DNA of 64,000 nucleotides from Asterochloris sp. CNOR1 (Eukaryota; Chlorophyta; Trebouxiophyceae; Trebouxiales; Trebouxiaceae). Position numbers and translations under genes: made by a program. A model generated the notes under the pieces. That model was not told the DNA's origin and searched no databases. It saw nothing but the letters and a program-made list of their open reading frames with translations. Positions 45,101-54,300 of this stretch are shown one piece after another. Position 1 is the stretch's first letter; each line of letters opens with the position of its first letter. The stretch lies in the NCBI GenBank assembly GCA_963969365.1, contig OZ017757.1, positions 2,232,001-2,296,000 on the forward strand, read 5' to 3'.

Positions 45101-48100
45101 ACCTGCTCACAGTGGCAGAGAACCTGTGAGGACCCTCCAGCTTGCTCAGCAGCGTGCACAGGGCTCTAGTGTGTGTGCCCCGCAGGCAGGAGCTGCGTGC
45201 ACTCAGCTGACCTTCATGGAGAGCCATCCCTGGATGCACACTTGTACCCTTCCAGCCTCAACTTCTTGTCAATGCCTCAGGCCAGGGATGCTCAGCCCTC
45301 CTGAATCAAAGAGTGCATTGCGCATGTTCCTTGCTTCCAGGCCTCATACTCACCGGTCGCTGCCTGTCTGTCCTCAGTGTGCTCCTTTGCTTCAGGGCTG
45401 GTATCATCCCCCTGGTCCTGAACAGGGATATCGGCGGTCCCATTGGGAAGTCCCGTCTCTGATGTGGCCAAGGTGTTCACTGCCCTCACCGACTTCTCCA
45501 TGTTCCCCAATGGCGTGGACCCCAGGTCAGTCGGCCTGCTGCTGAAGTGCATTCCAGCAGCTGTACACATGGAGGCCTGCTGGCAGTGACACTCAGTCCC
45601 TGTGTCCAAGCATCCAAGTACAGTGCTTCTCATGCCACAATCAGTGGGGTGCCTGGAGAGTACTCCAGCAGCCAGCTGCTGCATGCTTGACAACTTCCAT
45701 TCATATATACATATATATCCTATATATATACATAGGAAGTCTTCCAGTGTGCCCATCTGCCTGAGGGCGTGGCAATACATGTTGCTTCTCGAGTGCCACT
45801 GCGCAGCAGCTCTGTTGTCAGGTCAGGTGGCTGGCCATGCTTTGACACAATCGACAACTGCTTCTGTATATAGGATCTGACTTATGCATTATGCCTCCAG
45901 GGACACAGTGACCGCCTTCAGGAACAACTACACTCACCCAGCCAACTATACCTCCCTGCTCAATCCAAATGGCCTGGAGGTGATCTTGACAGCATTGCAT
46001 TGCATGCAGTATCTGCAGCCTGCAACGAGCAAGCTGCGCACATTGGTGGGGGGTGCTGCCTGCACACTTGCAGCATTCATGGCATGCTTGGCCAGCAGAT
46101 GCTGCCAGAAAGATGTCACCTCTGTTGCCTGCACAAGCAGGCACAAGCAGCGGCGTGCCACGCTGTTGTCAAACATGCCTCGGCGCAGCACAGCAGAAGC
46201 GGCCAAGCTTTGCAGCTCTGTCCATCTGCAGAGGCACCATCTGCTTGCTACTGCAGGGCAAGCGCATTGGCATATTTCGATCGTATGTCAACATTGCAAC
46301 CAATGATCAGGAGATTGTGCGCCTGTTCAATCAGGCAGTGGCTGACCTGGAGGCTGGAGGTCAGCTAATGAGCTCTCGTCTCGTGTTGTGCATAATGTGC
46401 ATGATAATGTGCGTGTGTCAGCTCTCTTGTCTTGTTGGGCACCATGTGTCTCGCATTGTGCATGCATGCACAAGCAGCTTCATCAGTCTTTGAGGCTGCA
46501 GCTTGAAGGAGAGCGGGGGCCGATTCTCCGCATATGCCCCTGAAGCTCCCGCTAACACAGATGTGCATGCACATCAAGCAGAGCTCTGTCATCTTCAGCC
46601 TGAAGTCTGCCACAGCTGCAAAATGTGCCTTGCCTGTGCCCCTACGGTGCCTTGTGATGCTGGGTTGCTGTTGCAGATTGAAGCTGCGCTGCAACAGGTT
46701 ATGTTTTACTGCCCCTCACCTGTTGCACAACAGCTCCCTGCTCAATTTGCAAACATGCTGATGCTGCTGTCAGCTTCGCCATCTGCTGGCGTCCAGGGCA
46801 TTCCATCATGTGAGCTCACACCAGCTCGCTGGCTTGTTCCCAGGTGCTGAGATCGTTGACAATTTCACCATCACTGGCAACAGTCTGGGCGACCAGAGCT
46901 GGAGCGGGTACATCCCAGTCACTGCAACTGCTAGCAACGGCTCTATCGTCAATACTGGCGCATATGGCTACAACAATGGCAGCTGGTGAGGCATGTCCTG
47001 GGGAAGTCAGTCATGCCGCTCTGCTTGTCATGTGTTGCAGTCAGCCTGGCAGACCTCCGAAGAGGTGCTGTGCAGCTCACTACAGCAAGTGACGCAGCCC
47101 AGTCAGTCCCAGTAGTCCAGATGCAGGAAGGCAGATGATCTGTTGCTCTGCAACACCTTTGCACAACAGCCAACGAGCGTGTCAAGGCAATGACGTTTGG
47201 CCAGGAGCCACCCAGTCGCCACTCCCGCCCCCCGCCATGACCTTGCCTCCATGCTGCAGGTATGTGGGCTTTGGAGCCGAGGGGCACTGGGAGCCTGCAA
47301 GCGCCAATGCCTGCCCCAACTTCAGGGAGGACCTGGAGGCCTACCTGAGCACGAGTGGCTCCCACTACAGGACACTGCAGGTAGGCACCATCAATGGTAA
47401 TCCAGCCATCTGATTACCAGCATCTTGAATGTGCTGCCGATGTGTCTTGTGAGGGAGAGCAACAGCCATGTGGCTGTGCTGCTCTGCAGGAATTTCCAGC
47501 ATTCCACAGCGTCATGCTCATTGTTGCCTGCCAGCATCATGTTGGCATGGAATGGCGGTTGGCTGCGTCATGTGCACCTCCTGGGCACCTTGACAGGGTT
47601 CTTTCTTGATCAGATCAGTCCAACAGGCAACCATCCCTTGCAGGGACCATACTCTAGCAGATCAAGTGCAGGACATGCCCGCTGTACAAGACTAGTGTGC
47701 CAAAGCCTCCTTGGCCTGCCTGCAGCAAATCTACGTGGATGGGCTGTTCCACCCCACTGTCACCAGCAGCATGGCCTCTCCTCTGTACCAGAACAACTTC
47801 TCCACCTCAGCCATCCTGCAGCAGCCTGCCAGCATCAAGGCTAACCTGACCTGCACCTGCGGCCAGTTCTACGACAACCCCTGCCGCGTGGAGATGCGCA
47901 CGGTGAGAGATGGCATCAGTGAGAGTCCTCTGCAGTTTGCTCTGCTAAGCTGTAGGTGATATGTGTGCCCCGAGGCACTGCATCACCTGAATTCTGTCCG
48001 TCGCTTTGTAATTGAAGCTGCAATATGCTTCATCCTGCCTGACAGCAGGTTAAAGCATTGCTAAACTGCCTGCAGAGGTTGATTGAAAGCATGGACGCTG

Positions 48101-49295
48101 AAGGTATCGATGCCTTCATGTACCCAGGTGGGTTCGCATGCCTGCTGTGCCCAGAATCAAAAGGTGTCCAGCAGTCTTTCAAGCAGCCTCTGCGCATGGC
48201 TGCCATGATGGACTGCGCAGCCCCAACGCCTAAATGCTTTGATGCCTGTGTGCCTGGCAGGTGGGGCAATGCCCCAACTCCCTACACTGATAGCTGCACT
48301 CCCTTGGGAGATGATGTGCCTGGCAGGCCAAGGGGGCTCCCTCTCATGGCCCCACCAGCACCTCCCACAGCTGCCTGCGTGTGCCCTGCAGGCTGGGGCA
48401 ACCCCCCTCGCCTGATTGGTGACCTGTCCGAGACTGGCGCCTCCCCTCTCGGCGACTTTTCCCAGGGCCTCCTGCCCGCCACAGGCGTCCCTGGCATGGT
48501 GGTGCAGATGGTGAGTCCCATGGCGCCACACTTTTCCGTTGTGGGCAGCATGACCGCAAAGTGGTGTTGCCTGCCACGGGCGTTCCTGGTTGTGCTGATA
48601 GTGCGCCTGGCTCACCTCCACAAGGCTGATGCGTCAGCAAGCCTTGGGCTGCTGCTGTCTGGCACCTTTGCAAGCTGATCCAGCATGGCGCACCCTACCA
48701 AAGAGCTGGTGGCGTTGCTGGCTGCTACGCTGGCAGGCATGTCCCATGTAAGGGTGGGTGAATGCCATGCTCCGCTCTCAACAGTCCTCAGCTTACAGTA
48801 CATTGATTGTAGTCCCCTAGCCGTCTGCTTGCAGGGCTTGCATGCCAACCTGAGCACCTCAACCGCTCTCCAGATTGGTGCTCGCCCCTTTGACGAGGCC
48901 ACGCTGTTTGAAATTGGCTACGCTTATGAGCAGCTGGTGAGCCATGTGCTGTGAATGATATCCTGGCTGCACCCCAGGTTGGCCTACTCGACTTGGTTGA
49001 TTTACTTCTCAATCAGGAAGCATCTCTCATGGCATGTTTTGTGAAGTGTGCATCACACACAGGCACCTGCTCGTGCGCCAAGGCTGGAAGTATCATCATG
49101 CTTTCTACAGAGCGCCCGGCCTGACTTTCACCTTGCTCCCTGCAGACCCAGCACCGTGTGCCTCCCCCGCTCTTCCCTGAATGCACCGGCCCTGCCACCG
49201 CTGCAGCAGCCCCTGCTGCCCAGCTGTCAGCAGTCTCTGCTTCAGGATGTGGCCTCAGGCAGCTCTTGGGATGGAGCACTGGGTGGACAGACTAG
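42166..49295 (+). CDS. Secreted amidase (amidase-signature family)
   Basis: Amide hydrolase of the amidase-signature family, probably exported; the substrate is unknown. Exons: 42166-42253, 42461-42588, 43086-43139, 43596-43764, 43998-44156, 44611-44800, 45396-45525, 45901-45979, 46257-46359, 46844-46985, 47260-47380, 47726-47902, 48049-48127, 48392-48510, 48835-48936 and 49146-49295. The start MTLPKVALSLPLLAASVYAA is a signal peptide. The Ser-cisSer-Lys triad is visible: Lys in MLIKDNFDT, cis-Ser in TAGSSGGPAAAASA and nucleophile Ser in SLGSDTGNSIRGPSG. Many N-glycosylation sequons (VNLTY, NNYTH, DNFTI, KANLTC) support secretion. The exon after 44156 follows a GC donor. In exon 45396-45525 the expected reading GGPIGKS then VSDVAKVFTAL needs one C fewer in the run at 45452-45454. 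All other exons are open, so this may be an assembly error or a recent frameshift. Confidence 0.92.
44500..44610 (+). repeat. Decayed copy of amidase exon 6 head
   Basis: GTGCAGCCTTTGGTGTTGTG then CAAACCCCAATGACATAAAC at about 44498 repeats CTGCAGCCTTTGGTGTTGTG then CGCAACCCCTATGACCTGGA at 44605. Spacing is about 109 bases. The copy continues with CATGGCTGGTAGCTTGC, matching CACTGCTGGCAGCTCAGG. This exon carries the catalytic GSSGG motif. Confidence 0.88.
45705..45734. repeat. AT dinucleotide run
   Basis: TATATACATATATAT and TATATATATACATA form a simple AT-rich run of about 30 bases inside an amidase intron. It is strikingly AT-rich against the GC-rich surroundings. Confidence 0.85.
48261..48391 (+). 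repeat. Decayed copy of amidase exon 14 head
   Basis: GCCTGGCAG then GTGGGGCAATGCCCCAACTC at 48261 resembles GCCCTGCAG then GCTGGGGCAACCCCCCTCGC at 48392, with GCCTGTGTG or GCCTGCGTG before the acceptor. Spacing is 131 bases. A second worn piece may start at 48326. Confidence 0.6.
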
Positions 49296-49882
49296 GAGGG
49301 CTCCGTACTGCTCATGACTTTGCCTGCTGTCGCTTGTCTGCTTACATTCTCAGCTCCTCAAAACCACTCTGGGCGATTGGACCTGACCCGAAGCGTCTGT
49401 ATCCGCTGGCAGGACCCCTGCCTTATTCCCCTCTGTACATGCTCAGTCTGCTATGGACTTCATGGTCAGACATCTGTAGGGTTTGCACACCAGGTGGGCT
49501 GGTGCCTGCTTCTGGCATTGTCTGGAGCTTCTGATGAGCGTGCTCGGCGTGTGACGCTTGCTAGTCCCCTTTTATCAAACAATCGTTCTAGCTGGTATAT
49601 GCTTCTGTCAGGTGTGCCAGTGGCCAGTGTACTAAATGCTCCAGGCTCTAAATGATTTGCTTCAGGCCCTTGGCACCCACAGAGGAATGCCGCCAATAGA
49701 CCCGGACGGCAGCTAATTGCATTGCATGACCATGCCATTGCTGTCACTGTGTAGCTAGCAGGGAGGAAGCATCAGCAAGCGGAGGCGGCATTTGGAGGCA
49801 TGCAAATTTGCAGGGTTTCTGTGCTGAAATTTTCAAGGACTGCCTACAGTGTCTAAACATCGACGGTCACAAAACCTTATAT

Positions 49883-49985
49883 CGTGTCCTGTGCAGAATA
49901 CACTGGCAGAGTGTTAGATTCGAACTCACGCCCCTTTCGGGACCAACTTAGCAGGCTGGCGCCTTAACCGCTCGGCCAAAGACAC
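49883..49985 (-). tRNA. tRNA-Ser(GCU) with a 22-base insert in the T stem (copy 1)
   Basis: Read on the minus strand from 49985. The acceptor 5' strand is GTGTCTT and the D arm follows (GCC/GGC). The anticodon stem CCAGC/GTTGG carries the loop CTGCTAA, so the anticodon is GCU. The long variable arm CCCGAAAGGG is that of a serine tRNA. The T arm is GTGAG-TTCGAAT-CT. The expected CAC comes only after 22 further bases (49894-49915), and is followed by AGGACAC and discriminator G. Removing the insert restores a perfect T stem (GTGAG/CTCAC), a 7-bp acceptor stem with one G-T pair, and G73. A pol III TTTT terminator lies a few bases after G73. A and B boxes are intact. Confidence 0.9.
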
Positions 49986-50300
49986 CTGCCCATATACCAT
50001 GTATTCCATAACAACAACCAAAGTTGGTTTAGTCTGCAACAAGAACAGCTCATTCTGAAATGCGTCCTTTCGCCTGAACAAACTGTATAGGCCCCCTCCG
50101 GCAGCCACATGCTGTCTGAAGGCGCCTCTAGTTTGTTGCTGTCCATTGGTTGATCCAGGCCTCTGCCCCACTGAACCTCTCCCTCCTTCTTACCCATGCT
50201 AACGTGTGCTCTGGGATGGACAGGCTTCTGAGATTTACACTGAGATGGGGTGTCCAGGGCTGAGAGGTGGCACATTAGTGGTTTGTCTGGAAAGAGAAGC

Positions 50301-50482
50301 TTTGCAGCAAACAGGCTTAGACCTTGCAAGCAGCATAGCCTAACTGTTGGGCTTTTTCGTGATTGACCACCCTCTACCTCCCCATATCGCCTTTGCAGCA
50401 AACAGGCTCAGACCTTGCAAGCAGCATAGCCTAACTGTTGGGCTTTTTCGTGATTGACCACCCTCTACCTCCCCATATGGCC
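50301..50482. repeat. 91-base direct tandem duplication
   Basis: Two units, 50301-50391 and 50392-50482, start TTTGCAGCAAACAGGCT and end CTCCCCATAT plus four bases. They differ at about two positions (CTTAGA/CTCAGA and TCGCC/TGGCC). The near identity indicates a recent event. The unit lies between the two tRNA genes and contains no recognised gene. Confidence 0.93.
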
Positions 50483-50498
50483 TTTGCTAGCAAAACAT

Positions 50499-50599
50499 CG
50501 TGTCCTGTGTAGAACACACATTCCGTGTTAGATTCGAACTCACGCCCCTTTCGGGACCAACTTAGCAGGCTGGCGCCTTAACCGCTCGGCCAAAGACAC
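50499..50599 (-). tRNA. tRNA-Ser(GCU) with a 20-base insert in the T stem (copy 2)
   Basis: Identical to copy 1 in every mature position read, from GTGTCTT at 50599 to AGGACAC plus G at 50499, with anticodon GCU. The insert (50510-50529) sits at exactly the same place, after CT of the 3' T-stem strand. It is 20 bases long and its centre differs from copy 1. A TTTT run follows G73 on the minus strand. Flanking DNA outside the tRNA is not shared with copy 1, so the unit of similarity is the gene itself. Confidence 0.9.
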
Positions 50600-51060
50600 G
50601 TGGTACCATCAAAGTTGTTGATGTTGCAATGCAATCAGCAAAGCTGTCCGTCCCTACTGGCAGGCTGCTGGAGCTGGGAACATCATTGCTGGTCCAGCTC
50701 CTGCGCAGGGCACTGTATGAGCAGAACAGGGAGTACGCAAAGGACAGGTACATGACAGTGTCCACCAGCAGTGCGGCTGCCAATTGGGGGTCCAGCACAA
50801 GCATAACAAAGAGGACCCTGTCAATGATGAGCTGAATGGTACGGGGGGACAGCCTTCGCCAATGGGAACCCGCCCAGAAAGCAGCAGGCAGGCTGGGAAG
50901 AGCAAGCAGCAAACTCTACAGCAGCAATTTGACAACAGAGCTGGCAGCGAGTCCCTCAGTGGGCCTGACGGGCTGACCAAAGAGCAGAGGCCGGCACTTC
51001 ATGCACAGCATGCCCATGGAGTAACAAGCTTTTGCGCACCAATACTGCGGGCGCCTCAGT
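50562..51060 (-). CDS. Possible small membrane protein, unknown
   Basis: A minus frame gives RTIQLIIDRVLFVMLVLD and LLVDTVMYLSFAYSLFCSY, two hydrophobic stretches, then a Ser-rich tail. The frame closes inside the tRNA gene at 50499-50599, which argues against the C-terminus as read. An upstream piece, MGMLCMKCRPLLFG, may be an earlier exon. No family was recognised. Confidence 0.2.
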
Positions 51061-51359
51061 GATGGCCATGACGTCCCGGCTGCCAGGTGGCCCAGTAACT
51101 GCTTGCCAACAAGTTAGCACACTGCACGGCGGCAGCAGCCAGGAGGGATGCCAAGCCACAGATTTGGACTGCAGTGCATCTTTGCAACATGCACAAGAAT
51201 GGACATCGGGATCTCGAATCAGAGGCTTTCGTGCATCGTTGATTTCTGTGCCCGATGATGGACAGCCATGAAATGTGACCTTGAAGCAAGAAAGTAGAAC
51301 AAGCTGCAGCCCGTCCATTTGCATGGCCATGCCAGCTTGATTGCACAAGGCCAGCAAAC

Positions 51360-54300
51360 ATGCAGGGATCTCTGCCAGGCCAGCTGCCAAGGCTGCCGGT
51401 GGCCAATCCCCTGAAAAGATGCAGGGCCCGTCCCCTCCCCCTGTCCAGGTGCCAGGCCGCCCAGAGGACTGAGGTGAAAGGTCCAAAGGTGGATACAGCT
51501 TCCCTGCCGAAGGCCAAGCCAGAAGTGTCCACAAATAGCAACGGTGCAGTCTCAGACCATGCGCAGACGCACGTTGACATCAGGCAGCCTCCCCTCACAA
51601 ATGCAGACCATGTGGCAGCTAATCAGGACCTGGAGGTGGACAGTGTGCTGGCCAAAGAGCTCAATGACAATGGTGAGTTCTTGCTGGATCATTGTTTCAG
51701 TCTGGCTGTGTGGCTGCCAGCCAGGCTGCTGGTCCTATGTTTGGCTCTTTGAATGGACTGCGTGGACAGCACAGGAGGCCTTTGGTAGAGCTTTCAACCT
51801 GGGCATTGGGTGGCTTGGAGCATCCTGCTGCAATCAAGTTGGTATCAAAACATTGTCTGGTGCTGTTAGCATGCACACTGCCCTGGAGCGCTATCACGAC
51901 CAGGTGCATTGAGTGCTGCATGCCTGGGCCAGCATCTTGATTCCTCTTATGACAAAGCCTTGCCTGTGCTGCTTGCTGCTCAGGAAATGGGGTACTGCCC
52001 GTCATGGCAGGTGGTGTGGCCTTGCTGCAACTCTACTTGCATGAGACAATACATTAACAACAGTGAACCCTTTCTGGCTGCTTTCAGGGCATATTTGGTC
52101 TGTCGGCAGAAATGTGTAGCACGCTGTGGCACCAAACCTCAACATGTGCAGCTTTGACATGATAGCACATTTGCTGCTAGAGTGCTCCTAAGAGCCAAAG
52201 CGTTGACCTGTCTTCAAATTCGGCAAAGCATGCAGCAATCCAGGCCACTCCCTATAATAAGCAGCATCATATCCTGTACCTTCATGGCTGCAGGCTTCCG
52301 CAGCACGCGGCGCACCAAGATCATCTGCACAATTGGGCCCAGCACAGACTCTTTGGAGATGCTGGCCACCCTGGCAGCTGGGGGCATGAATGTGGCCCGC
52401 CTGAACATGTGCCATGGGGACCTCAAGTGGCACAAGACAATCATCGACCGCATCCGCAAGCTGAACAGGGACAAGGGGTGAGACAGCTGCACTTGCTTGA
52501 CCCTGTGCTGTTACAATGCATGGCATGGGGATGAACCCTTGACACAGGGGGGACTAGCAGTAAGCCCACCCTTTGCTTGAGGAGGGTTCCCTGTTAGCAG
52601 GCAGCACACAAGATCATGGTTAACCACGTCTGCAAGCTCAGCAGGGACAGGGGAACCCTCTGGTGTGTGTCAAGGGGGCAGGGACAGGCGCGAGGGGGCA
52701 GCACAAGGTTGCCATGCTGGTCTGGTACCAGATTACCAGTTTGTTGTGACACTGTTAGGATGCCAGGTGGTGCTGCAACTCTGCAGCGCTGTGTCCAGCT
52801 AGTGCGGAGTGATGCAGCCTTGCCTCAGCACCTGATGAGCTGCAGGAGCTGTCCCCACTTCAAGTGTGCTTCATAAGATTGCACTGTCTGCAGGTACTCA
52901 GTTGCCATTATGCTGGACACAGAGGGCAGCGAGGTGCACACCTCAGCGCTGAAGCAACCTGTCAAGGCAGAGGTGGGAGCTGCTTGAGCACTGTGTCTTT
53001 TTGCTGCTTGATCTCCTTGGGGCGTCCTGGAGCATGTCAATTTCAAAGGATTACACTTCTTTGCTCATTCTAGGTTCCTGCACTGACAGGTGTTAGTGCC
53101 TACCAGACATGCACAGCCCTCAGCAAGCCTGCTGATTGCTGCTGCTGCAGACTGGTGAGGACTTTGTCTTCACGGTGAGGGACCCCGCCACAGTCGAGGG
53201 CCAAGCTATCGGCGTCAGCTATGCCGCCTTTGTGGACGACGTGCAGGTGGGACAGCCGCATTGTGTCACTCAACTTGTCTGCAGGCAGCAGGCGCCCTTT
53301 TGATGCTGAGGAGCTTGCTCACCAGGGCAGCCCAGCCCTGCACCCCGAGGACCACTTTCCACTGCTGTAAAGGCTGCATTGCAGAGCCTGCAGAAGGCTA
53401 GCGGGAGGCGGCACGACACCGTGTCAATGTGTCAGGCCTGCCTCTCTATACATCACGCCCTACCGCATCCTGATGCTGTGTCTAGTGGCCACTGCCTTTG
53501 TGGTGCCTTTGCCAAGCCCACACTTCTGCCTGCGCAAAGCAACACCCCAATGTGCAGACCGCACCCTTTGTCAATGAGCCACACTCAAGCCTCTTTCAAG
53601 CCCTCTACCTGTGCACCGATCACAGCAGCCACAATGTCTGCAGGTGGGCGACCAGGTGGTCGTGGACGGTGGAATGGTCTCCCTGGAGGTCGTCTCAAAG
53701 GCCGGCCCCGACACCCACTGCAAGGTGGTGGACCCAGGGCTCATCCTGTCGCGCGCCAACCTCACCTTCCGTCGCGGGGGCGAGATCATCCGTGCCCGCA
53801 ATGCCATGCTGCCCGTCTTGTCCTCCAAGGTGCGTGCTGGCGCCAAAGTGGAGTCTGCAGCGGCAAACCTGGGACTGCCCCTAAGCTGTAAGTGAGGTAT
53901 CTGGCAGGTGCCTTGGTGCTTCTGCTGTCCTCTGGACGAGGCATCAATGCACCTCGTTCCTTCCTGATGCAGCAGACACTGATAACAACCTTGGCCTGCC
54001 ATGAGCCACAGAAGCTTGGCTGGCACTTGCTACAGCAGGGGACACAAACTTCCCTCATGGGGCAAAGGCGTCATCATGTTGTCCTGCAGGATTTCCTCTG
54101 ACGCCCTTTGCAACAAATGACTGCTGACGTGGGTCTTTCTCTGACAGCCCTACTGTGCTGCTGCAGGACTGGCTCGACATCGACTTTGCCATCAAGGAGC
54201 AGGTTGACTTCATTGCTGTCTCGTTTGTCAAGACCAGCGATGTCATCAACAACCTGAAGAGCTATGTGGAGTCGCGGTCAGCCAGGGTGAGCACATGCAT

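Noticed and set aside
50301-50482. Possible third tRNA or small RNA in the 91-base repeat
   Set aside because: No A or B box pair and no cloverleaf could be drawn on either strand.
49883-50599. Idea that the tRNA copies are a tRNA-derived SINE
   Set aside because: No tail, no shared flank, no target-site repeat. The mature parts are perfect and are followed by terminators, which favours genes.
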